A DNA stretch of 64,000 nucleotides from Heterocephalus glaber (GCF_000247695.1 NW_004624732.1:23433773-23497772), one strand, 5' to 3'. Shown: positions 46,279 to 58,019, numbered from the stretch's first letter. The notes: a model not told the origin generated them from the sequence alone. Numbers and translations are program-made.

Positions 46279-46914
46279 GGAATGAGTTAATTTGTATAAA
46301 TAGATTTAATGGGAGTTCAAGATTTAAGGTGGGCTTTTCTTCATCACCAGAATTTGGAGTAGGGTGGCCATGTATAGCTGTTTATTGTGACTGGAAATTG
46401 CAGTGAACCATGAAAAATAAGGATAATATTGATGCCAGAATCTCATTTTCATAAATCCAAGGCTGTTCTTCAGGACTGAGGCAGCTGGCTGTTTGATGGC
46501 TGTGCTGCAAAATGCTGTTGTCCTTCCTCCAAGAACGTTAGGTCATTTCTAATTCCTGTAGGTAGAAATCATCACATATCCAAAGCCACCTAACTTCCAG
46601 GTCATCCTGTAGACCATGTGATTACAAAGTGTATGGCCCACGAACAGAGTCCAGCTACCTATATTTCTGCGTTTTTAAGTGGGGGGAAAAATATGACATG
46701 AAAAATGATGGGCCTCAGATTTTAGTGTCCCTAAACCAAGGTGTATTGGCCTACTCACACTCCTGCGTACATACTGTCTGTGCCTGCCTTTGTGCTACAA
46801 GAGCTCAGCTGTGACAGGCCAGACTATATGTGGTTCTTTCTGTTTAGCACTGCTATCAAATACACTACACACTGCAGTGGTGGTGTTTTGACACACTTGC
46901 GTGACACGTGTCAC

Positions 46915-47235
46915 ATATTTATCTGCTTTCCTGTTGCTGGGACGAAATACCAAACACCCACAACCTAAAGGAAGAAGAGTTTGGTTTTGCTCACAGTCTG
47001 AAAAGTTTGTCCTGCTCAGCTAGCTCTGAGGCAGAAACCATGGTAGTATATGGCAGGGCCAAGCTGCTCATCCCTGGTGTCCAAGAGGCAGAGCACAGGG
47101 GAGAAGTAGAGGATCAGGTCAGGCCAGGTGCGCACTGAAGTGACCACCCGGACACGCCCAGAAGTGTGCCTCAGTAATCGGCTGCTCTCATCCAGTCAGG
47201 CTTAACAGTTATGATTAGCTGTCACATCATGGAAC
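46915..47235 (+). repeat. Ancient mammalian repeat, family unassigned
   Basis: It begins 'cctgttgctgggacgaaata' and has the same element order as 22280-22620. Confidence 0.4.
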
Positions 47236-47484
47236 TATGAGAATATATTTTATTACCAAACTAGGTAAAGCATTGTGTTTATTTTGCAGCAACTCCACCT
47301 GTGCTAGAAAAATGTGTGTCAACACTGCCAGTCCACTCATCACAGCGTTCCCAACCCACAAGAAAGCAACACAAGGGTTAGCTGCTTAAGGTGGAATATC
47401 TCAGTACCTAGTTTCTTTTTGTTTTGGAGTGGTTTTTGTTTTGTTTGTTTTTAGGGTTTTTTGGTGTTTTGTGTTTTGTTCTTT

Positions 47485-47605
47485 GTTTTGAGACAAGCTC
47501 TCACTGTCATTCAGGCTGGCCTCAAACTCGCAGTGATCCTCCTGCCTCATCCTTCCTGAGTGCTAGAATTACAGGTGTGCACACCACACCTGACTACCGT
47601 GGTAC
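47485..47605 (-). mobile_element. B1-type SINE, antisense
   Basis: A (TTTTG)-rich tail, then 'tcattcaggctggcctcaaa'. Confidence 0.82.
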
Positions 47606-47609
47606 CCAG

Positions 47610-48415
47610 TTGCTTTAGTTGTAACTAAAAGTAAGCTTACAAATAACTGGTTAACCAAGCAAGGAAAGCCAGTTAGCATTGCCAAGATACTTGTGTTTTA
47701 CTCTAACAGGTGAAGAAATACATCCAGAGAAAATCATGAAGATCATTACCCTTAAAGGTGCACAGGTGAAGAGTTAAGGAAACAACATCAGTAGTCAAAT
47801 ATTAAAATAAGGCCAGTGATTTAAAATGTTTTTCCTTGGCTCTGAAGGAGTTAACCAGTGTTAACCGATACTCTCAATTGAAATTATTCAAGAAGTCAAT
47901 GCCAACCCAGTTTGCCTGCAACTTTTCTAGTTTTAAAACTAGAAGTCACACATTCTGGGAACTTCCTCAGTCTCAGATTGAGATAGTCTGTTGCCCTAGA
48001 AATTACTGAAGGTTTAGCCTCTATCAGTAATTATGTGGAGCAATTATAAGCAAAAGTATTTTGAGGGTTGAAAAAAAATAACTATAATCTGAACTAGAAT
48101 CTGCCAAGACGTGCTGCAACTGCCAATAAAGATGTGTTTCCTTGGATGGATTGTTTGTAAAAGTATAAGGTATTTGACAGTTGGATAGTTTAGCTGTCAT
48201 AAGGTTTTATTGGAACTTTCTGAATTTAGGACCAAGATTTAAAATTTCTGAGTAAGAAGCATCTTCCTTGATTATCTTCCAAAAATGGAATAGTTCATTA
48301 ATTAGCTTGTGCTGCAGACTTAATGTTTCTGATAAATTCAGCTTAGAATTGCAAATCAGCATCAGTCAGAGTTGAAACTTGGTTGAAAGTTGAAAACTTG
48401 GTTGAAACTTCTTTT
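47610..48415. other. Intergenic, no feature recognised
   Basis: Unique AT-rich sequence without a clear repeat or ORF. Confidence 0.4.
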
Positions 48416-48419
48416 TCTC

Positions 48420-48507
48420 CCTATACTAGGGATTGAACCCAGAGCATTCACACTGAGCTATGTCCCCTGACAATGTGCACAACAGGATCTTGCTAAATTG
48501 CCCAGCA

Positions 48508-48555
<48 letters not shown>

Positions 48556-48735
48556 AGGATCCTGCTAAACTGCCTAGCCTGGGCTTGAATTTTTTTTTTT
48601 GTACCAGAGATCGAACTCAGAACCTTTCACTTTCGAGACAGGCAACAGAACCACTGAGCTAAATCCCTGGTGGGGTTTGAATTTTTACTTCTCTGGCTTC
48701 TGCCTCCCAGTGCTGGGATTACAGAAGCCCAGTCT
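48420..48735 (-). mobile_element. Antisense B1+ID composite with GT expansion and nested ID
   Basis: An older ID half (48423-48475) and a B1 half are broken by (GT)n at 48514-48554 and by a younger antisense ID (about 48595-48672) flanked by ttgaattttt. The B1 resumes to about 48735. Confidence 0.72.
48514..48554. repeat. (GT)n microsatellite
   Basis: About 20 uninterrupted GT units. Confidence 0.95.
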
Positions 48736-48888
48736 GTAAATTCATTTTTGATGACTGTTGTAGTCAGGGTTTACAAGGAAATAAATTTAATACAGGACAC
48801 ATAATTTATAGGATTATTTTCTAATATTCACCCAAAAAGTCAAATGTAGAGGAATGCAAGAGATCTGTCCATGTAATAGAGACCCGAA

Positions 48889-49014
48889 GAATCCAGCTGA
48901 GCGCTTGGATTCCACAACAGTGTCCTCCATGAGTCCAGCTAAACGCATAGAGCCCAAGGCAATGTCCTCCAAGAGTCCAGCCAGAGCCCTAGAGCCCATG
49001 GCAATGTCTCATGT
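48889..49014 (+). repeat. Three 42-base tandem units
   Basis: Units start at 48889, 48931 and 48973, each beginning ga(a/g)tccagc and containing a 'caatgtc'-like centre. The frame through them is open, giving 14-residue repeats (SPAKRIEPKAMSSK type). No gene context supports translation. Confidence 0.8.
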
Positions 49015-49477
49015 ACATCTGTATCAAGGATCTGCTCGGAGAAGGCCCAAAGGCCAGTGGTGGAAGCTAGAAAGCCTTCTCTGGCGTGGTGAAGGATTTG
49101 CACCAGCAGGTTGAGGGATCTGCTCTGGAGCCAGGAAGCAATGCTCAAGGCAAAGACCAGAGCTCCCCTGATAAGAACAGCAGCCTTCCCTGGTGACGAC
49201 CTATCATCCTCTAATGATGAGAACAGCTGAGTTCATATCAGGAAAATCAGCCATGGCGATCTTCTCTAAGAAAATCAACATCATACAGTCTTCGCCTTCA
49301 GTTCTCTATCCCATTGGCAACAATCCTTATGTCTTCCACGCCCAGAACCCCGCTGACTCAGTTCAGCTGTCGTTCCAAGCTGACCATTCATCTTCCACAG
49401 TGACTAACGTTTGAATTACAAGCATGCCAGGCTGCTTTTCTATATTTCTTGTGCTGTCAGAAGTTACATTAAAGTGA

Positions 49478-49728
49478 AGCCAGGTGTGGTGCAGACCTGT
49501 AATCTGGTGCTGAGGAGGCTAAGGCAGGAGAATCAAGTTCAAGGCTAGCCTGAACTACATAGAATAAATCTTGTCTCAATATGTTAAAATGAGATCCACG
49601 AAATTACACTTGTGGTCATGCATGTCCATAATCACAGCATTTCGGAAGCTGAGGCAAGAGGATCACTGTGAGTTAAAGGCCAGCCTAAACTACATAGTGC
49701 GACCCTGTCTCAACCAAAAAAAAAAAAA
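49478..49728 (+). mobile_element. Two B1-type SINEs in tandem
   Basis: Copies at about 49478-49580 and 49605-49728, each with 'gaggctaaggcaggagaatc'-like and 'cagcctaaactacatagtgc'-like segments. Confidence 0.8.
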
Positions 49729-50057
49729 TCCACAAAATTTGCAGCAGATCTTGTCCAAACTAAAACTATAGTTTCAGTCACTTTCAAGCCTCTATAACAA
49801 TACAAAGAAAATTTTCCTATTTTGAAATCCATGTAACTGTGGAATTACAAAACTTCTGCCTATCTTTTAGCTGAAGGTGATCAGTGTAATGGCATGCTAG
49901 GAAATGGCAAGAGAAAAAGGCAGTAGAATTCTACAAATGCCTTCTGAGTGAATACTTGGAAATATCACTACTGTGTGTGAAGACGTTTTATGAGGTAAAA
50001 TATATAAAATCATATTACAGCTCAGCATCAAAAGGAAAACATTTTGCAAGTGATTTT

Positions 50058-50157
50058 TTTTTGCTTTGTTTTGTTTTGTTTTTGGTACCGGGAATCAAAT
50101 TGGGGACCCTCCGCTTTTGGGGCAGGCGCCGGAACCACTGAGCTAAATCCCTGGCAT
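50058..50157 (-). mobile_element. ID SINE, antisense, with 12-base duplication
   Basis: gcaagtgatttt flanks it at 50046-50057 and 50158-50169. It has a long T/TTTTG tail. Confidence 0.92.
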
Positions 50158-50300
50158 GCAAGTGATTTTGATAAGAAACAATTCATCTACAAAAATTAAA
50201 ATGCAAATCCTTGTGACCTAGTCGAAGAGTTCTTAGACATGGTATCAAAAGCATGATTCATTTTTAATGATTGATTGGTTTACTGAATGTGTGATTGCTG

Positions 50301-50370
50301 AGGGCTGGACATGTAGCTTCCACGGTAACGCACATGTTGAAGGCTGTGGGTTCCATCCCAGCACAAAAAA
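50301..50370 (+). mobile_element. ID-type SINE, diverged
   Basis: 'gggctggacatgtagcttcc' to 'gttccatcccagcac'. Confidence 0.75.
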
Positions 50371-50589
50371 TACATAAAACTTGCCTGAGGAAAGACACTA
50401 TTTAAGATGAAAAATCTCAGCCTGGGTGAAAATCTCTGCAAAGGACTTTTCATCCAGAACAGACCTTGACCGACCCACATTGTCATAGGTGTGGTCATAC
50501 TCAACTGACCTCCGACTGTATGATGAAAAGTAACAGACTACTTCGAGCCCTTGTGTTCCCTTTTAGGACTTGGGCATGGTATGAGCTAT

Positions 50590-50730
50590 GTGCTAATAAG
50601 CAGCACTGAATATGTTTGTGTGTTTCAGACACTCTTGTAAGCATCTTAAATCTATTAACATGTAATGACAACAACTCAGAAGTAAATTTACCGTTCCCAT
50701 CTAACGGGGAAGTGAAAGTCCTGTGAGCTT
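50590..50730 (-). mobile_element. MIR SINE fragment, antisense
   Basis: 'catcttaaatctattaacat', 'acaacaactcagaag' and 'ccgttcccatctaacgggga' follow the reversed MIR core. Confidence 0.6.
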
Positions 50731-51388
50731 GTGTAACAAAAATACTGTGTGGTGAACTAGTTAAACACTCAAGTGCTTAGAGTTTAAACAGAATGAGCAT
50801 GAATGCTAGATGGTTCGCGATGGAGAGGAAAGAAAAGCTCGTTCTGTAGTGCTCTCTGAATTGTGGGCAGGAAAGGGGCAGGGAGGGCCAGCATGGGAGG
50901 AAGAAGCCAATATCTCCATCTGAGGTGCTCAGTTTTGAAATACCTGAGAGCAGTGTAACGCTAGGTGGCAGTAGATCCCGAACATTAAAACCCAGTCAAC
51001 TCGTGCACTTACAGATTGGCAAAATTGTTTGAGGGATTTATACTGGAATGTAAATATATTTTTTTTAAATGATGTTCTCAGAAACATTTTTGTACACACC
51101 CCAAAGCACACCAATGTCTAGGTAAGTAGAGAGCAGAAACTATCATAATCAAATGACTCTCAAGTAATTGGAAACTTTAAAAACAAATTTTTGATAATTG
51201 AAAATATATGCCACAGGAGTTTAGTACAAATGCTGATAACTCGAACTGTGGACATTTTTAGTTTATGAAATTGTGTATAGATGTGAATCAATATAGCTTT
51301 AATTGTAAAATATGGAAAAATAATTTTATAATTTCATTTTCCCAATGTATTAGAATAATGCCTTTATGTATTTACTTATTAATTTTTT

Positions 51389-51462
51389 CCAGTGCTAGGA
51401 ATGGAACCCAGGCCTTAAGTATGCTAGGCATGCACTGTACCACTGAGCTGCACCCCAGCCCT
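51389..51462 (-). mobile_element. ID-type SINE, antisense
   Basis: 'gtgctaggaatggaacccag' to 'gagctgcaccccagccc'. Confidence 0.78.
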
Positions 51463-51569
51463 GTCTTTAGTTGCAAGGAAAATTTCATACAAAAGAACGT
51501 CATTTTACTACCATAATCACTAAACACAATCTTTACCCCATGGTGTACAGAGTATTTCTGATTTTTTTT

Positions 51570-51722
51570 CTCAGTACTAGAGATTGAACCCAGGGCCTTT
51601 ACCCTGAGCTACCTCCGTGGCTCTTTTTTCATTTTAGGACAGGGTCTGTTAAGTCATTAACTGGCCCAGGCTGAGCTCTTGTGATCCTCCTGCCTCGGCC
51701 TCCTAGAGTGCTAGGACACCTG
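51570..51722 (-). mobile_element. Antisense B1+ID composite
   Basis: The ID half ('tactagagattgaacccagg') is followed by the B1 half ('gatcctcctgcctcggcctc'). Confidence 0.75.
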
Positions 51723-52178
51723 GCTGAATTTTTCCTGTTTTACATTCACTATGCTCAATTTGCTTTTATTTATGAAGTCTGAATTAGAAGCACAGAGTAA
51801 ACGCTGGAATTAGTATTTGTGTCATTTTTCTACATCATTAAATCTCAATATTTTGAGATTATTTTTCAAATTATACCTAGATGATATGTTTCTGGCCTTG
51901 TTTCTCTCAAAAACAAATCTTTGAAACCCAATTTGAGAAGTTAAGGCTTACCTAATGTCTCGTGGATCTAATTAAACAATGTTTCACATACCTACCTACA
52001 GATTTCTCCTGTCCCAGTAACTAAGGATTTATTAGGAAATTGTTTACCAAGTATCTCTGGCCTGCATTGCTTCCATTTGTGCCAACAGGAGGAAGTGAAT
52101 TTACAGCAGTGTCATAGATACTACTTTTCTGTGTTGATAGTGACCGATTTTAGAATCATTCTGGTTATAAATAAGTGT

Positions 52179-52264
52179 GGGCTGGGGATTTAGCTCAGTG
52201 GTTCTGCTGCCTGCCTCGCAAGCACAAGGACCTGAGTTCAATTCCGGTACCAAAAAAAAAAAAA
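52179..52264 (+). mobile_element. Young ID SINE
   Basis: Close to the youngest consensus in this window, with a 13-A tail. taagtg-type flanks are short. Confidence 0.9.
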
Positions 52265-52299
52265 GTGCTGTGAGGTACAATGCCCAGGAAAATAATTTT

Positions 52300-53551
52300 T
52301 TTTTTTTGCTTAAATTCTTTTATTGCTATACAATGCATTTACATTTATCATTGGGTGCTTGTGCCTGTACATGATGTATCTTGGTTCTTATTTTTCCCCC
52401 ATTACCTGTGCGCCCTTCACCCCCTCCACCCTCCCCTATTTACATAGACTTTGTTTCCGTTTTTTCCTTTCTCATAATTTTTCCTTTCTCTTCTTTCCTT
52501 TCCCCTTCCACTCCCACTTCCCCTGCCCCTTTGGACCTTTTCTTCCTATTTCAAATTATCAATTATTCATTTTAATCCTTATTTACACTTTCAGTTTCTC
52601 ACACTAGAGAAACTATTAGGTATTTACACATGTGTGTCCTATTTATTTCACTTAAGAGTATGGCCTCAATATACATCCATTTAGCTATAAATGTGTCTAG
52701 TTTGTCATTTTTATGGCTGAGTAATACTCCATTTTATAAAAAAAAAAACCTCACATCTTCTTTATTCAGTTTCTAGTTGATGGGCACTTGGGCTGTTTCC
52801 AAGCTTTACCTGTTACAAACTGTGCTGCTATAAACATGGGTACACACATACCGCTGTGGTATGATTCTTTTAATTCTTCTTTTCTTTTTTGGTATCAGGG
52901 ATCAAACTCAGGTCCTTGCACTTGTGAGGCAGGCGGCAGAACCACTGAGCTAAATCTCCAGCCCTAATTTTTTTAATTCTTTTGAGAAGATACCCAGCAG
53001 AGAAATAGCTGGGTCAAATGGGACCTCTAGTCCTAGTTCTTTGAGGTATCTCCATACTGAATTCCACACTGGTTGCACCAGTCTGCACTCCCACCAACAA
53101 TGGGGGAGGGTTCCTTTCTCTCCACACCCCCGCCAGCATTTGTTATTGGTTGATTTCTTGTTAGCAGCCATTCTTTCTGGGGTGAGGTGGAATTTCAGTG
53201 TTGTTTTCATCTGCATCTCTCAAATGACCAGTGATGTTGAACATTTTTTCATATGTTTATTTGCTGCTTTTACTTCTTTGTCTGAGAAATGTCTGTTCAT
53301 TTCAGATGCCCATTTTTGAATGGGGTCTTTAAATTTAGGGGGTCTGATTTTTTTGAGTTCTTTATTCTAGATAGTAGTCCTTTGTCTGAGGTAAAGCTGC
53401 TAAAAATTTTTTCCCATATTCTAGGTTGTCTCTTAGCTCTGTTGGTGGTTTCTCTTGCAGTGCAGAAGCTTTTTAATAAGATGAGATCCCAGTTGTTGAT
53501 TCTTTGTGCTAGTTCCCGTGCTACTGAGGTTTTGTTCATAAAGTCTAGGAC
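52300..53551 (-). mobile_element. L1 3' portion, antisense
   Basis: Reverse complement of the L1 tail and C-terminal ORF2 seen at 25700-26515. An antisense ID (52883-52966) lies within it. The minus-strand reading gives the typical ORF2 C-terminal [20 protein letters not shown]. Confidence 0.88.
52883..52966 (-). mobile_element. ID SINE nested in L1, antisense
   Basis: 'ggtatcagggatcaaactca' to 'gctaaatctccagccc'. ttttaattctt flanks it. Confidence 0.88.
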
Positions 53552-53608
53552 AAAGAAATTTAGACACTCAATACTTGCTGAACATAGTTTCCATAGCAAA
53601 TGTGCCAT

Positions 53609-53640
53609 ATCGCTTCTCAGCCTTTTGGCTAAGGTCAAGT
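53609..53640 (+). pseudogene. U2 snRNA 5' fragment with target-site duplication
   Basis: The 32 bases (atcgcttctc, agccttttgg, ctaaggtcaag) match the U2 snRNA 5' end with one or two changes. The 9-base flank gcaaatgtg is at 53596-53604 and 53641-53649. No A tail is present. Confidence 0.85.
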
Positions 53641-53937
53641 GCAAATGTGACGTGAATAATGCTGTTACCTCCCTGTGTTCCATTCACTGGCTCTGTGGTT
53701 TGGTTATTCAGAAGGGGTTTGGTGCATGATTTGTTTGGGGGAAAGCAGGACTTTTGCAAGAACCAAGGAATATATCCTAACTTTCTATCCCAAAAGAAGC
53801 TGTGCAGTGATACAGAGTAATTGTTGGCAGTTTTTTTCTCCTGAAGAGGTATGTCAGTTTCTTTCTTCTATTTGTGCTTCTGTTTGTGCTAGATGATAAA
53901 TACTGTGGCCTTTTAGTAATTACCTTTTTTTCTTTCT

Positions 53938-54018
53938 TTTTGGTGCTGGGGATAGAGGCCAGGACCTTGCACATGCTAAGCAAGCACTCTACTAATGAGC
54001 CACATTCCCTAACCCTTT
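53938..54018 (-). mobile_element. ID-type SINE, antisense
   Basis: 'tgctggggatagaggccagg' to 'gagccacattccctaaccc'. Confidence 0.8.
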
Positions 54019-54044
54019 AATTAGCTTTTTAAAAAAAATTTACT

Positions 54045-54195
54045 GCCGGCTGGTTGTAGTGGCACAAACCTGTAATCCCAGCACTCAGGAGGCTGAGGCA
54101 GGAGAATCGCTTGAGTTCAAGGCCAGCCTATGCTACATAGTGAACTCAAAGTCAGCCTGGACTGCATAGCAAGACCCTGTTTCAAACAAAACAAA
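54045..54195 (+). mobile_element. B1-type SINE
   Basis: 'ctggttgtagtggcacaaac' to 'gcaagaccctgtttcaaac', with internal near-duplication. Confidence 0.85.
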
Positions 54196-54639
54196 CTCCA
54201 AAAAATAAAAAATTCATTGCAGATGCATGCCTAATAAAAAAAGTATACGCAGTAACTGCAAATTGTGTCACTATTTCTACCTTGCCGATTGTACTTAGCC
54301 AGCTATCTGATTTTATGTTAATATAGAACCAGCGGTGTTAAGGGCCGAAGTTTTTCATTTGACTCATCATTTCCAGGTGACTTTTTCTCTATTTTTTTCA
54401 ATTTAGTTTACTATCTGGATAGGTGATGCCTGCTAATGCCACAGAAGTACACGCAATCCCAAAGGTTTCCGGTGAGCAGCGCTCGCTGGGCACAGTTCCA
54501 GCTTCCTTCCCACTGTTGCATCTGCCCCAGCACAGACATCCCTGGGGGTGAGGAAGTGCTCCCCAGCCATCTGGATAGGAGTCCTGCTCCTTCCCCTTCC
54601 TTATCATGTTTGTTTTCTTGCTACTTTGGCTCTCCCAAT

Positions 54640-54993
54640 CTGTTATGATTTGGATATGCCTTGAGTGTGTCCCTCAAAATTTCATAGCTGGAAGGTTGGT
54701 GCCCAGTGGTGACATGGAGGTGGGTGGAAGCTTTACATTGGGAGGGCGCTAGTGGCAGTTAAGGAAGTGACTGGGTGCTGCCTTGGAACAGAGATGTGAG
54801 TCCTTATGCTGTAGCTGGCCCCCTTTCCTTTCTTCACTGTGTTGTGACACAATCAAGGGGACCTTCACCAAAGGCCAAACAGAGCCTTCCAATCTAGGAC
54901 TTTCACCCTAAGACTGTGAATTGAATAAACCTCTTTTCTTTAGAAGTCCTTAGCCTCAGGTATTTTGTTATAGCACCAGTAAACTGACTACAC
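54640..54993 (+). mobile_element. MaLR-like solo LTR
   Basis: It starts tgttatgatttggatatg and ends 'ctgactacaca'. It has AATAAA ('gaattgaataaacctc') about 80 bases before the end. It resembles rodent MaLR (ORR1/MT-type) LTRs. Confidence 0.7.
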
Positions 54994-55059
54994 AACCCCT
55001 CCTCCTAAGGGCAAGAGCTCTGTCTTGGTAGCACACACATCCCCAAAGATAGCACCAAG

Positions 55060-56400
55060 GCTGGTACATCATATCTGCATTAATCCATTCAAAACACTAT
55101 GAGTGCCTACAATGTGTCAGGCACTGGGGACTAGTAGTAAACAAACCCCAGAAGTCCCTGTCCTCGTGGAACTTATATTCAGTATTATGAAAAGCAATTA
55201 CCAAATGAAGTAAAATAAATATTCTACAGCACAACATAGTATAAATGCTTTGGAGAACAATAAAAATAGCCATCAGGGCTTCTGGAGGTCATTGTGGAAC
55301 TGCCCTTCTAAAGGTGGTCAGAAGACTTCACCTGGAACATGACACTGTGTAGAGACCACTTACAAAGCAGAGGGAAAGAGCCCTGCACAAACTGAAGAAA
55401 ACTCGTCTAACCAGAGGAGACAACAAATACAAAACCCAGAGGAAGGAGCGGGCTGGATTATTCTTGGAACAGCAGAGAGACCATTGTAGCTGGAGCAGAG
55501 TGGCCAAGAGGGGAAGTGGTGGGATCTGAGGTCCTCAGAAAAGAGGGAAAGGAAACAGACACAAGACAGGCAGGACCACAGAGGCCTAGACTCTGAGTGG
55601 GGTGGGAAGCATGAGCAGAATCAGTCACACTCATCAATATGCATAATTACATATCAATTAAAATATTCAAAAGATTGTTTTAGGTTAGAAAAGTAGGAGC
55701 AGTATGCAACACTGTGGTACTGAGAGTGGACTGTAAGCACACAGAAGGAACTGACACTATTGCAGTAAGTCAGATGGCTGGGTTAGGCCAGGGTGGCAGC
55801 CAGGATGGAGGGGAGAAGTGCTCACATTCTGGCAGGATCTTCAAGGCAGCTGACAGGGTTTGCTGATGATTTTGATGCAAGGGGAAAGAGTCACGTTTGA
55901 CGCTAAGGATTTGACTTGGGCAACTGGACGCAGGGAGCTGCTCTGGCTGAAACGAGGAGAGTGTGGAAAGTACATGTGTGGAGGAGGTGGGGATCAGAAG
56001 TCAGATTTTAGAAATGCAAAGTTGAAGGTGCCTGTTAGCTACCAGGGCTGCTGGAGATCCAAGTCTGCAGCTCAGAAGAGGGTTCCGACCTGGAGACCAC
56101 AGTTCAGGACACATCCCAGAGATTAAATGAGGTCCCAAGCAGTGAGTGTCCTGCAGCACTCTGGTGTTTCTAGGGCAGGGCCATGAGCAGGAACCAGCAA
56201 ATGATACTAAGAAGCAGAAATAGTAAGGTGAGAGGAAAGCCAGGGAGCAGTGTTCCCGGAAGTCAGGTGAAGACAGTATTTCCAAGGGGGCAGAGGAGCC
56301 ATAGGGTCCCCATACTGCTGGGCAGTTTAAGAAGAAGTCTGGGAACAGACCCTGGTATTTAGCAGTGTGGCCATCACCTTGCACTCATGCAGTAGTCCTA
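55060..56400. other. Probable ancient repeat remnants, no gene
   Basis: 'caatgtgtcaggcactgggg' and 'tcctcgtggaacttatattc' are characteristic of an old mammalian interspersed repeat that I cannot name. The following kilobase is similar in style, and several short ORFs carry no recognised domain. Confidence 0.4.
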
Positions 56401-56784
56401 TTAGCTTCTATGGGTCGTATATTTCAAATTAAACAGTTAATGAAGGAAGAGCTGAGTGTAGCAAAGGTGATCCCTAATCAGATGTAGCATGGAGCCCTGC
56501 AGCAGCTCTTGAGGCTGTCATTGCACTCAGCATCCTTCCTTGGGTCATGAATTCTGCCTGGGCCCTCTGGCTTCAAGATTGTAGTCAGGGTTCAAACCCT
56601 AGCCAGCCTGGCTACAGGGTCTATGTTCCTTTCTCCTCCATATATTTTTATTATTTTTTAGAGCATGATGTTTTCAGCACCAAAATTTCTAGAAGTTACA
56701 AGTCAGTTTCCTTCATCATTTGCTCTGCTTTAGAAATTTGTAAAACTGTGCTACAGGGAAACTTGGGTTTTTCCCTCCAAACAT

Positions 56785-56965
56785 GTTTTTTTTACAGCAA
56801 AATATTTATTGGTACATTTTAGGCATACATAATGATAACACTCATCATTGGGAATTTGTACCTGTACATGGTACATCCCGCCCTTTTTCCCCATTCCCCC
56901 CCTCCACTTTGTACACTGTATTGTACATGGTATTGTACACTGTATTGAAATATAGCCCAAATACA
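56785..56965 (-). mobile_element. 5'-truncated L1 tail, antisense
   Basis: 'ttattggtacattttaggca' to 'gtacctgtacatggtacatc' is the reverse of the young L1 3' end. Confidence 0.75.
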
Positions 56966-57026
56966 TTGACTTTGACATTGATGACACATTTATCCCATTT
57001 AAATGAGTAGTCAAATAAAAAAAAAA

Positions 57027-57108
57027 TGGCTGAGGATTTGGCTCAGTGGCACTGCACCTGTCTTGCAAGTGCAAGGTCCTGAGTTCAATTCCCGGTACCA
57101 AAAAAAAA
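57027..57108 (+). mobile_element. ID SINE
   Basis: 'ggctgaggatttggctcagt' to 'caattcccggtacc', with an A tail. Confidence 0.9.
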
Positions 57109-57350
57109 TACAAAACTGGTGAGGAATTTTTCATCTTCAAATTCCTTGATTTCCATGAATGACAGTATCATTTCACAATTCACAAAATCTTTCCGGCATT
57201 TTACTCCAACTTGGCCACCTCACTTCAGCAAAGTAAATGATGTCCCCATAATCAGCATTCTTATTCTTAAGGAACTCATGGAATTGGTGATGATTTGATC
57301 CCTGAGACCTCATGAAATTCACAGCTTTGATGATGATTTGCATAACATCT

Positions 57351-57524
57351 TTTTGTTGTTTTTCTGGTACTGGGGATCAAACTCAGGACCTTGCGCTTGC
57401 AAGGCAGGTGAGGCACCACTGAACTAACTCCCCGGCTGAACTCACTATTTCAACTCATGGTGATTTTCCTGCCTCAGCCTCCTGAGTACTGGGATGATAG
57501 GCATGCACCACCACACCTACCTCC
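57351..57524 (-). mobile_element. ID and B1 SINEs inserted in the transposase relic
   Basis: ID at 57361-57437 ('tactggggatcaaactcagg') and B1 at about 57440-57520. The whole insert lies between cataacatct copies at 57341-57350 and 57525-57534. Confidence 0.82.
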
Positions 57525-57547
57525 CATAACATCTTTTTTTTTTTTTT

Positions 57548-57702
57548 NNNNNNNNNNNNNNNNNNNNNNNNNNNNNNNNNNNNNNNNNNNNNNNNNNNNN
57601 NNNNNNNNNNNNNNNNNNNNNNNNNNNNNNNNNNNNNNNNNNNNNNNNNNNNNNNNNNNNNNNNNNNNNNNNNNNNNNNNNNNNNNNNNNNNNNNNNNNN
57701 NN
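57548..57702. other. Assembly gap (155 N)
   Basis: Unknown bases directly after a T run. Confidence 1.
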
Positions 57703-58019
57703 TTGAACCGTATCTGTCACATCAGCACTTTCATCTATTGCCAAAGAATAAAGTTTGAAATTAGCAGCTTCACTCTTAAATCTTTTTCAGTAGCTTTTTC
57801 CCCATTTCCTCAATTGTCTGGCTATAGTCTGGTGAGACAAAGTGGTTTTACAAAATTAAGCAGGGTGCCTTATTTCTCTCAACAAAAAGCGCTCATCCAT
57901 TTTCCACTGAAGACTCTTCCTTCTTCCATTTTTCTTTTCTTGAGTTCTGTTTTCTTTTGAACTTGAACTTGTGATCCTCCTTCTTCAGCCTCTCAGCATG
58001 CTCGAATCACAGTTATGGG

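Larger units (their letters stand above)
57120..57900 (-). pseudogene. Broken hAT-superfamily transposase relic, interrupted by a gap
   Basis: Minus-strand translation right of the gap gives LSHQTIARQLRKWGKS and, after a stop, SLAIDESADVTDTVQ. Left of the gap it gives KAVNFMRSQGSNHHQFHEFL, NADYGDIIYFAEVRW and ERFCEL, then stops. This order is characteristic of the RNase-H-like core of Charlie-type hAT transposases and of proteins derived from them (GTF2IRD2 C-terminus). EVRW is at 57226-57215. SINEs have inserted between 57350 and 57525 with a cataacatct duplication, and 155 unknown bases hide the middle. In-frame stops argue for a dead copy. A retrocopy of a domesticated gene is the alternative. 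Confidence 0.72.

Noticed and set aside
53609..53640. Functional U2 snRNA gene
   Set aside because: Truncated after about 32 bases and bordered by a target-site duplication.
53289..53729. 146-codon ORF on the plus strand
   Set aside because: It reads the antisense strand of an L1 and runs on through the U2 fragment. There is no independent support.
57457..57960. 167-codon ORF spanning the N gap
   Set aside because: Its length comes from unknown bases read as X. The flanking parts are an antisense SINE and the opposite strand of the transposase relic.
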